Source: JAAXTT01 sp964530215 (GTDB lineage: Bacteria > Bacillota > Desulfotomaculia > Desulfotomaculales > Desulfocucumaceae). From it: DNA of 45,192 bases. Below, piece after piece: positions 1-7,444 of the stretch (position 1 is its first letter; each line of letters begins with the position of its first letter). The stretch covers positions 1-45,192 of the forward strand of contig CAZHAJ010000001.1 in the NCBI GenBank assembly GCA_964530215.1, given 5' to 3'. The notes beneath the pieces are model-generated. The model was not told the origin of the DNA, searched no databases, and saw only the letters and a list, made by a program, of their open reading frames with translations. The position numbers were made by a program, and so were the translations under genes.

Positions 1-365
1 ATGGATACTAATATTTCTGTAGTATTATTGAACCTTCTAAAAAAGAAATCCGGTAATGTAATTAGATTCATTCGATTCATTGGCTTTGCATAAAATAATC
101 CTGTTATTAAGAGACAGACACCGACTCCACCTGATAAAACAACGCCTGCCCAAAAACCTCCGGTGAATGCTTGACTAGCACCTCCTACAGTTCCGTTAGA
201 CTCTGCAGCCTGGGCAAAAAGCATGGTACCAATTATGAAAAAGGGGAGACTTTTTCCTGCAATAATAAAACGTTTGCCACTTTTTTTAACTAAGAAATAG
301 GTAAGGCTGCCGACAGAAGTAAAAATAACCAAGATAATCGCCAGACCGATTTGCATGCTATTCAT
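1..365 (-). CDS. Sodium:solute symporter (SSS family), N-terminal part only
   Basis: The 3' end of the gene lies beyond the left edge; about 121 N-terminal residues are visible. They give an N-terminal membrane helix (about residues 5-24), the cytoplasmic stretch KKSGKRFIIAGKSLPFF typical of SSS transporters, a second helix with FAQAAESNGTVGGASQAF, and a third hydrophobic segment ending in LPDFFFRRFN. The family carries out Na+-coupled uptake of amino acids, carboxylates, sugars or vitamins; the substrate cannot be read here. The start ATG at 365-363 has a GGAAGGTG Shine-Dalgarno sequence about 7 nt upstream. It lies 82 bp downstream of the amidinotransferase gene on the same strand, so it may carry the substrate or product of that enzyme (inference). 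Confidence 0.8.
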   Translation of the reverse strand, partial: MNSMQIGLAIILVIFTSVGSLTYFLVKKSGKRFIIAGKSLPFFIIGTMLFAQAAESNGTVGGASQAFTGGFWAGVVLSGGVGVCLLITGLFYAKPMNRMNLITLPDFFFRRFNNTTEILVS

Positions 366-400
366 CCTTATAACACCTTCCTTCTATATCTTTAATGTGT

Positions 401-437
401 CACAAGCGCCCTGACAAATTTTTTTTGGGCGCTTGTG
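401..437 (-). terminator. Strong hairpin between amidinotransferase and symporter
   Basis: Perfect 11-bp stem (401-411 with 427-437, arm CACAAGCGCCC) with a 15-nt A/T-rich loop. Read on the minus strand it lies just after the amidinotransferase stop codon, but no strong U-run follows. It may be a weak terminator or an mRNA end-stabiliser that lowers symporter expression relative to the enzyme. Confidence 0.5.
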
Positions 438-447
438 TATTAGAATT

Positions 448-1629
448 TTAATAATTAGCTAATTGTTTGGGGAAATAATCTTGTAGACCACCTTCTCTGT
501 GTACATCTAAAGTAGTACAATGCAGTGCGCCACCAAAGGGAACTACATTTTCATAAGGAATAGGAAGAACTTGTGCCCCCAACTTATCTAACTGGTCCAT
601 GTAGGCAGTTTCATGGGACTCTACACAGATTCTGTTTGGTGCTACTGAAAACGTATTCATTGATATCCAAGACTTCTCATTATAGCCGCCAAATAGGTAT
701 ATTTGACTCATATAAGTATGGGCTGGTCTTGCGGCGGGCACCAATTCCCAATCATTTTTTTCAAACAGCTCCCAAAACTCTGGAGTGCGGGGCGCCCAGT
801 CAGGATTGTACATCATTAAGCCAGGTCTAACTATTGTTAGATTTACATCGATATGCCACGGATGGTGGTTAGCTGGCTTTCCTTTCTCTTTAGGGGTGTC
901 AAACTCAACTACGTGTACTCTGATTCCCAACGAATTAAACATGCGCTTAATCCAATCAAATCCACCACGGTTTGTTACCGAGGAGGCTTGTACAAAAATA
1001 TCCTTGCCAAATCTCATAATGTCAGCGGCATCCCATAGTGGTTCCTTTTCAGTTAATTGAAAGTCCCAGTTATATAGTTTTTCTGTTTTTTCCTCATCAG
1101 ACCATACATTGTAATAATAATAGTAATAGTTCTCTTTGTATGATTCATTTGTTAGGCGAGGTTTAGGAGCTGCAAAATGAATAACTTCTGGATCTTCCTT
1201 GAAGTAACGCTCGAAAATAGGTCTAAAATTTAGATACTCATACCAACGTGAACGCCGAGTACCCGTGGCCTCAACTATATAATTACCATGTATTGTGACC
1301 ATGTCGCGAACGTTGTTTACCCCATGGCTGTTTAGCTGTGTCCAGTCCGGTGTGGATACGGGCTTATTTAGCATAAAGTCTTGTATTTCCACTCTGTCCA
1401 CTACAGCCCCCTCTTTTTCCAGTACCTTTACAAAGCCATCCATCTGTTCATTTGCTGCATCCACCATTTCTTGAGGAAAGGGACCGTAGGACCCTAGGGG
1501 GAAGCCGCCATCCGGCAGATCATACCACCATGCAGGTTCCGGAGCGGGGATGTTGGTTCCCTCCGGTCTCCCTACGATTACACGTTTTAGTGGATCCCAT
1601 TCATTCCATGAATTAACTACCTGTGCCAT
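448..1629 (-). CDS. Arginine amidinotransferase, glycine amidinotransferase (AGAT)-like
   Basis: 393 residues, the usual size for the AGAT / inosamine-phosphate amidinotransferase family of the pentein fold. These enzymes move the amidino group of arginine onto an amine acceptor (glycine in AGAT, giving guanidinoacetate and ornithine). The catalytic triad is visible: Asp200 in LWDAADIMRFGKDIF, His259 in HPWHIDVNL and Cys371 in GGALHCTTLDV, each in the family's motif. The start ATG has AGAAGGGAG about 8 nt upstream. An odd run of six tyrosines at residues 168-173 is coded by near-repetitive TAT/TAC. The neighbouring symporter and the divergent XRE gene suggest a small transport/metabolism unit. 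The family is clear; the amine acceptor is not determinable from sequence. Confidence 0.87.
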   Translation of the reverse strand: MAQVVNSWNEWDPLKRVIVGRPEGTNIPAPEPAWWYDLPDGGFPLGSYGPFPQEMVDAANEQMDGFVKVLEKEGAVVDRVEIQDFMLNKPVSTPDWTQLNSHGVNNVRDMVTIHGNYIVEATGTRRSRWYEYLNFRPIFERYFKEDPEVIHFAAPKPRLTNESYKENYYYYYYNVWSDEEKTEKLYNWDFQLTEKEPLWDAADIMRFGKDIFVQASSVTNRGGFDWIKRMFNSLGIRVHVVEFDTPKEKGKPANHHPWHIDVNLTIVRPGLMMYNPDWAPRTPEFWELFEKNDWELVPAARPAHTYMSQIYLFGGYNEKSWISMNTFSVAPNRICVESHETAYMDQLDKLGAQVLPIPYENVVPFGGALHCTTLDVHREGGLQDYFPKQLANY

Positions 1630-1879
1630 TAAAATTACTCCCTTCTGATTGTTTATTTATGACCTGGTGAGGCCAATTTTTTAACAAGTTTTAATTAATA
1701 TGACTAAATATGAAAGCATTCGACATTCATTATATTCATATATTTCACATAAAGCAAGATAAAAATGAATAATATTATTCTTTACATTCATGATGTGGTG
1801 CTGTAATATAGCTATGGGGCATAAATTCTTTTCAGCATGAATATAAATGAATTGGGTAAGAGTGTCTGAGGTGATAAAA

Positions 1880-2080
1880 ATGGGCAGCAATGAAAGTATT
1901 GGTGAAAAAATTCGAAGGCTAAGAATAGCCAGAGGCCTTGAACAGGGGGATTTGGCTTATCGGAGCGGTATTACCCAAAGCCATTTGTCAAAAATTGAAA
2001 ATGGCAGAACGAATACGTCTCTAAGGGTGCTTGAAAATCTAAGCAAAGCACTAAGTGTGCAGAATATAATAATTTTTTAA
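1880..2080 (+). CDS. Small XRE-family transcriptional regulator
   Basis: 66 residues, essentially a single Cro/C1-type helix-turn-helix domain. Residues about 6-60 hold the five-helix HTH, with the recognition segment ITQSHLSKIENGRTN. The ATG at 1880 is chosen over an in-frame ATG at 1847 because GAGGTGAT lies about 5 nt upstream. There is no C-terminal sensor domain, and the protein ends shortly after the HTH (QNIIIF), so it is a minimal DNA-binding protein or a shortened one. It is divergent from the amidinotransferase across about 250 bp of AT-rich DNA, a natural place for it to act; its targets are unknown. Confidence 0.8.
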   Translation: MGSNESIGEKIRRLRIARGLEQGDLAYRSGITQSHLSKIENGRTNTSLRVLENLSKALSVQNIIIF

Positions 2081-2154
2081 ATATAAAGTGATAAAGGCAG
2101 CAAATTTTAAATTTTAAATATTTAATATTGCTCTAGAACTCGTTCCATGACTGA

Positions 2155-2280
2155 ACAATATGGGGGCAAATACCTGAATCACCGGCCTGGTCGGGGACAG
2201 GCCGATGACTCAGGTAAAAATTTTACCTCGTTTCTAAGTAGTTTCTACTATTATCCTCAGAAAGAGGATTTTTTTTTTGT
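2155..2280 (+). ncRNA. Candidate structured RNA of unknown family
   Basis: A G/C-rich island in AT-rich DNA. It can form a long hairpin, ACCTGA (2172-2177) with TCAGGT (2210-2215), extended by TCA/TGA and GGCCTG (2184-2189) / CAGGCC (2198-2203). The 3' arm is shared with an alternative hairpin, GGTAA (2213-2217) with TTACC (2223-2227), so the two folds exclude each other. A small hairpin (2237-2249) and an intrinsic terminator follow. No gene follows before the next promoter at 2350, so it may be a stand-alone small RNA or the 3' UTR of the XRE transcript. I compared it by eye with common riboswitch consensus sequences and found no match. Confidence 0.4.
2253..2278 (+). terminator. Rho-independent terminator
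   Basis: Stem ATCCTC (2253-2258) with GAGGAT (2264-2269), loop AGAAA, followed by a run of about ten T (2269-2278). It ends transcription from the XRE gene and/or the candidate RNA upstream, isolating the leuS promoter. Confidence 0.85.
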
Positions 2281-2349
2281 ATTCATAAACATACAGTTTT
2301 TTTTAAATATTACTGCAATAAATGACACGGTTCCTCTTGTTGGCTGCTG

Positions 2350-2378
2350 TTGACTTCTGGATATTGATGTACTATAAT
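2350..2378 (+). promoter_or_regulatory. Sigma-A promoter of the leuS leader / tRNA-Ala
   Basis: TTGACT (2350-2355), 17-nt spacer, TATAAT (2373-2378): near-consensus. The expected start is near 2385, just ahead of the first T-box helix. No other convincing promoter lies between here and the tRNA, so tRNA-Ala and leuS appear to share it. Confidence 0.85.
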
Positions 2379-2384
2379 ACAGTT

Positions 2385-2706
2385 TGTTATCTCTAAGAGG
2401 AAAAAGACTTTGAAGGGGAGCAGTAAGCATTCCAAGTCTATCAGAGAGCCGTCGGTTGGTGTAAGGCGGCAGGCAAGGCTGCAGAAACTCGCCCCGGAGT
2501 CTATCGGGAGAAAATTAGCAGGTATCTCGATACGGTTTGCACCGTTATTGGCGTAGAGAGGGTAATACAATGGGGCTGTGGCGCAGGGGGAGCGCGCTTC
2601 CTTGGCATGGAAGAGGCCGCGGGTTCAATTCCCGCCAGCTCCACCATTTACCAATCAGGGTGGTAACGCGGGTAAAGCCCGTCCCTATCAAGGGACGGGC
2701 TTTTTG
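2385..2706 (+). promoter_or_regulatory. leuS T-box leader (Leu, CUC specifier) interrupted by a tRNA gene
   Basis: Stem I base: GACT (2406-2409)/AGTC (2498-2501) and GGGG (2415-2418)/CCCC (2492-2495). These frame a specifier loop with AGTAA on the 5' side and AGAAACTCG on the 3' side; CTC (2488-2490) is the leucine specifier. Stem II: TATCGGG (2502-2508)/CTCGATA (2526-2532), then a small hairpin 2532-2545. The conserved T-box AGGGTGGTAACGCG is at 2657-2670; its TGGT (2661-2664) matches an ACCA tRNA end, as expected for tRNA-Leu with A73. Terminator: stem 2674-2686/2691-2703 with a T-run. Uncharged tRNA-Leu should favour the antiterminator and leuS transcription. A complete tRNA-Ala lies between stem II/III and the antiterminator. 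Confidence 0.9.
2572..2646 (+). tRNA. tRNA-Ala(GGC), CCA encoded, inside the leuS T-box leader
   Basis: 75 nt with all arms: acceptor GGGGCTG/CAGCTCC, D-stem GCGC/GCGC, anticodon stem CTTCC/GGAAG with loop TTGGCAT (anticodon GGC), 5-nt variable loop, T-arm GCGGG-TTCAATT-CCCGC, and encoded ACCA. The acceptor contains a G3:U70 wobble, the main identity element for alanyl-tRNA synthetase, so this looks like a working alanine tRNA. It starts about 187 nt after the leuS leader start and ends 10 nt before the T-box motif, so 5' maturation by RNase P would cut the T-box leader in two. Confidence 0.95.
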
Positions 2707-2749
2707 ATGATATTAAAAAGTTATTACCATTTATGGAGAGGAGAAATAT

Positions 2750-5230
2750 ATGTTGCCCGAAGATATTTATAATTTTAGTGAAATCGAAAAAAAATGGCAG
2801 AAGTGCTGGGAAGACCAAGAGCTATATAAGATTTCTGATAAAGACGAAAAACCAAAGTATTACTGTCTTGAGATGTTTCCTTACCCCTCAGGCAAACTGC
2901 ATATGGGGCATGTAAGAAACTATTCCATCGGTGATGTGGTATCAAGGTATATGACTATGCAGGGTTACAACGTATTGCATCCAATGGGATGGGATGCTTT
3001 CGGACTCCCTGCCGAAAATGCCGCCATAGCAAATGGGATTCACCCTTCGGTATGGACATACCAAAATATTGACACCATGCGAATGCAGTTAAAGCAGCTG
3101 GGCATTAGTTATGACTGGAACCGTGAAATTGCCACTTGTCATCCTGGGTATTATAAGTGGACTCAATGGTTATTTTTGCAGCTTTACAAACATGGCTTGG
3201 CATATAAAAAGAAAGCTGGGGTAAATTGGTGCCCCTCCTGTGCCACTGTTCTGGCCAATGAACAGGTTAAAGAAGGAAGCTGTGAGCGGTGCAGCAGTGA
3301 AGTGGAAAAAAGGGAGCTTAGTCAGTGGTTTTATAAAATTACACAATATGCCCATCGTTTGCTGGAAGATATGAAGCTGTTAGACGGATGGCCGGAAAAA
3401 GTTAAGCTGATGCAGGAAAACTGGATTGGAAGAAGTGAAGGTGCAGAGTTAAAATTTAAGCTGGCAGATGGTGACGATGTAATCACTGTTTTTACCACAA
3501 GACCAGATACTGTTTTTGGTGTCACCTATATGGTTTTATCTCCGGAACATCCCTTGGTGGAACAGCTCATCCAGGGTAAGTCTCAGGCTGAGGAAATTAG
3601 GCGATTTGTAAAAGAGGTAAAAAACTTAAGTGAAATCGACCGCACTTCTACAGATACTGAAAAGATAGGTTATTTTACCGGAGCATACTGCATTAATCCC
3701 CTTTGCGGTGAAGAAATACCTATATTGGTAGCAAATTATGTGTTATTAGAATATGGAACCGGCTGTGTAATGGGAGTACCTGCCCATGATCAGCGGGACT
3801 TTGAATTTGCGCGAAAATATGATTTGCCCGTCAAGGTTGTTATACAGCCAGAGGGTACAATTTTAAATCCTGATACAATGACAGAGGCATATTCCGGGGA
3901 AGGAAAAATGGTAAATTCAGGCCAGTTTGACGGACTTTCGGACAGCCAGGCGATAATGGCGGTAACCAATTACTGCGAGGAGCAGGGAATCGGTAAAGGT
4001 GTTGTTAATTATAGGCTAAGAGATTGGCTTATTTCTAGGCAGCGTTACTGGGGCGCTCCCATACCCATCATTACCTGTGAGCATTGCGGGGTAGTGCCTG
4101 TTCCTGAAGAGGACCTTCCGGTAGAGCTGCCCACGAATGTGGAGTTTAAGCCCACAGGTAAATCTCCACTGGCAGAATGCCAGGATTTTGTCAATACTGA
4201 TTGTCCAAAATGCGGAGCAGTAGCCCAAAGGGAAACGGATACTATGGATACCTTTATGTGTTCTTCCTTTTATTACTACCGTTATGCCGACGCTAGGGAT
4301 TCGGTCAGGATTTGGGATAAAAAAAAGGTTGATGAATGGCTTCCTGTAGATCAATATATCGGCGGGGTTGAGCATGCAATTTTGCACCTGCTTTATTCCA
4401 GATTTTTTACCAAGTTTCTAAAGGATATTGATCTCGTGTCTTGCACGGAACCGTTTACCAATCTTTTGACCCAAGGAATGGTGTTAAAAGATGGTGCTAA
4501 GATGTCAAAGTCTAAAGGTAATGTAGTAAGTCCTGAGGAGATAATATCAAAATATGGAGCAGATACCGCAAGGCTCTTTATCTTGTTTGCTGCTCCACCG
4601 GAGCGTGATTTGGAGTGGAGTGATCAGGGGGTTGAAGGCAGCTTCCGTTTCCTTAACCGGGTATGGCGGCTGGTGGTTCCTCTGGCAGGTAAGTTAAACA
4701 GCAGTAAGCAGTCGGAAACCGATAAGCTGTCAGGAGTTCACCGTGAAATGCATAGACTTACCCATGTTACTATTAAGAAGGTTACAGATGATGTGGGCGG
4801 CAGATTTAATTTCAATACAGCTTTGAGTGCAATTATGGAAATGGTAAACGGGTTGTATCAATATAAAGATCGTTCGGATGCTGATGCTGACGTTATAAAT
4901 GAGGCGGTGGAGTCATTGCTGTTAATGCTGGCACCCTTTGCTCCCCATATAGCCGAGGAGCTTTGGAAATTAACCGGACGTGGGGGAAGTATTCACAGTC
5001 AGCCTTGGCCTAAGTATAGACAGGAAGCTTTAGTTCAAGATAAAGTGGAGATTGTGGTTCAAGTAAAGGGTAAAATAAAAGATAGAATATGGGTTCCTGT
5101 AGGTCTGTCTTCGGAAGAATTAAAAGAAAATATTTTATCTCAGTCAGGTGTTCAGCAACTTATAAAGGGCTCAGAGATAATAAAGGTGGTTGCCGTGCCT
5201 GGCAAACTGGTTAATATCGTTATTAAGTAA
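2750..5230 (+). CDS. leuS: Leucyl-tRNA synthetase
   Basis: 826 residues, normal for bacterial LeuRS. Class I signature HMGH is at residues 51-54 after PYPSGKL, and KMSKS is at 584-588. A CXXC-type zinc region (CPSC...CERC) follows the first half of the Rossmann fold. The CP1 editing domain carries the conserved TTRPDT segment, and the anticodon-binding and C-terminal domains complete the protein. It charges tRNA-Leu in the cytosol and edits misactivated norvaline and isoleucine. The start ATG follows GGAGAGGAG with good spacing. Expression is controlled by the T-box leader upstream, and a strong terminator follows immediately, so leuS is a one-gene unit apart from the tRNA in its leader. Confidence 0.98.
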   Translation: MLPEDIYNFSEIEKKWQKCWEDQELYKISDKDEKPKYYCLEMFPYPSGKLHMGHVRNYSIGDVVSRYMTMQGYNVLHPMGWDAFGLPAENAAIANGIHPSVWTYQNIDTMRMQLKQLGISYDWNREIATCHPGYYKWTQWLFLQLYKHGLAYKKKAGVNWCPSCATVLANEQVKEGSCERCSSEVEKRELSQWFYKITQYAHRLLEDMKLLDGWPEKVKLMQENWIGRSEGAELKFKLADGDDVITVFTTRPDTVFGVTYMVLSPEHPLVEQLIQGKSQAEEIRRFVKEVKNLSEIDRTSTDTEKIGYFTGAYCINPLCGEEIPILVANYVLLEYGTGCVMGVPAHDQRDFEFARKYDLPVKVVIQPEGTILNPDTMTEAYSGEGKMVNSGQFDGLSDSQAIMAVTNYCEEQGIGKGVVNYRLRDWLISRQRYWGAPIPIITCEHCGVVPVPEEDLPVELPTNVEFKPTGKSPLAECQDFVNTDCPKCGAVAQRETDTMDTFMCSSFYYYRYADARDSVRIWDKKKVDEWLPVDQYIGGVEHAILHLLYSRFFTKFLKDIDLVSCTEPFTNLLTQGMVLKDGAKMSKSKGNVVSPEEIISKYGADTARLFILFAAPPERDLEWSDQGVEGSFRFLNRVWRLVVPLAGKLNSSKQSETDKLSGVHREMHRLTHVTIKKVTDDVGGRFNFNTALSAIMEMVNGLYQYKDRSDADADVINEAVESLLLMLAPFAPHIAEELWKLTGRGGSIHSQPWPKYRQEALVQDKVEIVVQVKGKIKDRIWVPVGLSSEELKENILSQSGVQQLIKGSEIIKVVAVPGKLVNIVIK

Positions 5231-5235
5231 CATTG

Positions 5236-5266
5236 AACCCCCTTGACATTGTCAGGGGGTTTCTTT
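5236..5266 (+). terminator. Intrinsic terminator after leuS
   Basis: Arms AACCCCC (5236-5242) and GGGGGTT (5255-5261) enclose an inner TGACA/TGTCA pairing, followed by a short T-rich tail. Confidence 0.85.
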
Positions 5267-5315
5267 ACAATCAGTGTGTCAAGTATTTTTCCTTGGCAGG
5301 CCGGAGGAGCCGGGT

Positions 5316-5648
5316 ATGGAAAAAGTTAACTTTATAAATTTGCTATATGATTACTATGGGCAATTGCTCACAGAAAGACAAAGGAAGATAATTGAGCTGT
5401 ATTATGGTAACAACTTTTCCTTGGCAGAGATAGCTCAGCAGTTTATCGTAAGCAGGCAATCAGTTCATGATATTTTAAAGAGGTCAGAGCAGTCACTTTT
5501 TAGATTTGAGGAAAAACTGGGTTTAGTTAGCAATTCATATTTACTGAGGGAAAAGTTGTCTAAGGTATTGGAATTTCTAGATAACTGCAGTGAGACGGAC
5601 ATTCAAAGGGCAAAGCAAATTCTGTCCCAGATAATTCAGGAGCAGTAG
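5316..5648 (+). CDS. ylxM: YlxM-family SRP-associated HTH protein
   Basis: 110 residues, matching the small YlxM/p13 family encoded next to ffh in Firmicutes. A sigma-70 region 4-like helix-turn-helix occupies residues about 20-65 (LTERQRKIIELYYGNNFSLAEIA then VSRQSVHDILKRSE), followed by a helical C-terminus. The ATG at 5316 is preferred because GGAGGAG lies 7 nt upstream; an in-frame ATG at 5274 overlaps the leuS terminator tail and has no ribosome site. Members of the family have been reported to modulate the SRP GTPase cycle; the DNA-binding-like fold may serve RNA or protein contacts. It is 16 bp from ffh and surely co-transcribed. Confidence 0.9.
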   Translation: MEKVNFINLLYDYYGQLLTERQRKIIELYYGNNFSLAEIAQQFIVSRQSVHDILKRSEQSLFRFEEKLGLVSNSYLLREKLSKVLEFLDNCSETDIQRAKQILSQIIQEQ

Positions 5649-5664
5649 AGATGGGGGTGGGGAC

Positions 5665-7023
5665 ATGGTTTTTTCCGGTTTGGCAGAAAAACTTCAGGAA
5701 ACTTTCCGCAAACTGAAGGGTAAAGGTCGGCTTACAGAGGCAGATGTGGAGTTGGCTTTAAAAGAGGTTAGACGGGCTTTGCTTGATGCCGATGTTAACT
5801 TTAAGGTGGTTAAAGACTTTCAGGCAAAGATAATGGAAAGGTCTGTGGGACAAGATGTTTTGACCAGCTTAACACCGGGTCAGCAAGTTATTAAAATTGT
5901 TAATGATGAGTTGGCTTCCTTGATGGGAGGATCCCAAAGCAAGATTAATATTGCCTCCAAGCCTCCCACCATTATTATGATGGTAGGGCTTCATGGGGCA
6001 GGAAAGACAACTACTACCGCGAAGTTGGCAAATCTGCTGAAGAAGCAGGGACGTCGGCCGTTGCTGGTGGCTGCAGATGTCTATAGACCTGCTGCGATAA
6101 AGCAGCTGCAGGTCTTGGGTCAGCAGTTGGATATTCCGGTTTTTTCAATGGGTGAGGAAATCGGTCCGGTGGATATTGTAAGAGCTGCCAAGGAGCATGC
6201 CGTTACATCGGCAAGGGATATTGTAATTATAGATACCGCTGGGCGGCTGCATGTAGACGTTGATTTGATGGCTGAGCTTGAAGGAATAAAAAAAGCTGTG
6301 CAGCCTCATGAGATTTTGTTGGTGGTGGATTCCATGACCGGGCAGGTGGCGGTAGATGTGGCCACGTCCTTTAACAATTCCCTTGGTCTAGATGGGGTGA
6401 TTTTAACCAAGCTGGACGGAGACACCAGAGGTGGTGCGGCCTTGTCCATAAGGGCTGTCACCGGCTGTCCCGTTAAATACGCGGGTGTGGGTGAAAAACT
6501 AGACGCCTTGGAGCCTTTTCACCCGGATAGAATGGCGGACAGAATTTTGGGCATGGGTGACGTTATGACTCTAATCGAAAAAGCCCAGGCCAATTTTGAT
6601 GCCGATCAGATGGAAAAGCTCAATAAAAAAATTCGTAGTATGGAATTCACTCTGGAAGATTTTTTGCAGCAAATCCAGGAAATTAAAAAACTGGGACCTA
6701 TACAGCAGTTGTTGGGTATGATGCCCGGTTTAGGAAGTGCTAAGTCACTAAAGCAGTTGGGCGATATAGATGATAAAGAGCTGGTTTATGTCGAAGCCAT
6801 CATAAAATCAATGACATCTTGGGAAAGGGAGCATCCACACGAAATTAACGGAAGCCGACGCAAACGCATTGCTTTGGGAAGCGGTACCACCGTCCCGGCA
6901 GTCAATCGCTTACTAAAACAATTTGAGCAGACTAAGAAAATGATGAAGCAGTTTAGTAATGTTGAAAAGACCATGAAGAAGGGCGGAAAGATGTCGAATC
7001 CTTTTATGAATTTAGGTAAGTAG
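5665..7023 (+). CDS. ffh: Signal recognition particle GTPase Ffh
   Basis: 452 residues in the usual N-G-M order: a helical N domain (1-90), a GTPase G domain with P-loop GLHGAGKTTT (108-117), DTAGR (190-194) and TKLDGD (248-253), and a methionine-rich M domain from about 295, ending in MKKGGKMSNPFMNLGK. With the 4.5S/6S-type SRP RNA it binds signal sequences on ribosomes and docks at FtsY. The P-loop has His at position 110, where Gln is the usual residue. Start ATG 5665 follows a G-rich stretch acting as the Shine-Dalgarno sequence. Second gene of the ylxM-ffh-rpsP run. Confidence 0.98.
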   Translation: MVFSGLAEKLQETFRKLKGKGRLTEADVELALKEVRRALLDADVNFKVVKDFQAKIMERSVGQDVLTSLTPGQQVIKIVNDELASLMGGSQSKINIASKPPTIIMMVGLHGAGKTTTTAKLANLLKKQGRRPLLVAADVYRPAAIKQLQVLGQQLDIPVFSMGEEIGPVDIVRAAKEHAVTSARDIVIIDTAGRLHVDVDLMAELEGIKKAVQPHEILLVVDSMTGQVAVDVATSFNNSLGLDGVILTKLDGDTRGGAALSIRAVTGCPVKYAGVGEKLDALEPFHPDRMADRILGMGDVMTLIEKAQANFDADQMEKLNKKIRSMEFTLEDFLQQIQEIKKLGPIQQLLGMMPGLGSAKSLKQLGDIDDKELVYVEAIIKSMTSWEREHPHEINGSRRKRIALGSGTTVPAVNRLLKQFEQTKKMMKQFSNVEKTMKKGGKMSNPFMNLGK

Positions 7024-7076
7024 TTTTCATTTCGAAATATACTTATAGTTTGATTTATGTTAAGGAGGTGAGATAT

Positions 7077-7349
7077 ATGGCAGTTAAGATTAGACTTAAA
7101 AGGATGGGTGCAAAGAAAAGACCCTTTTATCGCATTGTGGTAGCAGATTCCCGCTCTCCCAGGGATGGCCGCTTTATTGAAGAAATCGGCTATTATGACC
7201 CCATGAAAGAGCCCTCAGTAATCAGTGTTGACCACGAAAAAGCAGCGGACTGGTTGAAAAAGGGAGCTCAAGCCACTGAAACTGTCCGGGCTTTGTTGAA
7301 AAAAGTCGGAGTTATTAATAAGCCTGAGCCTGTTGGGGAAAAGCAGTAA
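7077..7349 (+). CDS. rpsP: 30S ribosomal protein S16
   Basis: 90 residues starting MAVKIRLKRMGAKKRPFYRI, the typical bS16 N-terminus, with the conserved VADSRSPRDGRFIEEIGYYDP. The start at 7077 follows an ideal AAGGAGGTGA; an in-frame upstream ATG (7050) would add nine residues not found in the family. bS16 binds 16S rRNA early in 30S assembly. Located 53 bp after ffh, as in Bacillus and Clostridia. Confidence 0.98.
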   Translation: MAVKIRLKRMGAKKRPFYRIVVADSRSPRDGRFIEEIGYYDPMKEPSVISVDHEKAADWLKKGAQATETVRALLKKVGVINKPEPVGEKQ

Positions 7350-7444
7350 ATATGGTTATGATATCGACACCGCCCCGAGTTTCTAGAAGTTGGAATCATT
7401 AACAATAACTTTTAGTTATTTCGAGGACTAGGGGGTTTAAGCCC

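Noticed and set aside
1630..1879. A guanidine riboswitch ahead of the amidinotransferase
   Set aside because: Looked for ykkC-type conserved blocks and paired ACGR loops on the minus strand; none found.
1681..1890. Minus-strand open frame of 69 codons between amidinotransferase and XRE
   Set aside because: AT-rich, no ribosome site, overlaps the XRE start, no recognisable domain.
2147..2353. Small open frame of 68 codons after the XRE gene
   Set aside because: It runs through the predicted hairpins and the intrinsic terminator and has no ribosome site.
2487..2494. Reading the leuS T-box specifier as GCC (alanine), which would make the embedded tRNA-Ala its ligand
   Set aside because: Alignment of both T-box loops in the window puts CTC in the specifier place, and GCC would lie partly in the basal stem. 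The downstream gene is leuS.
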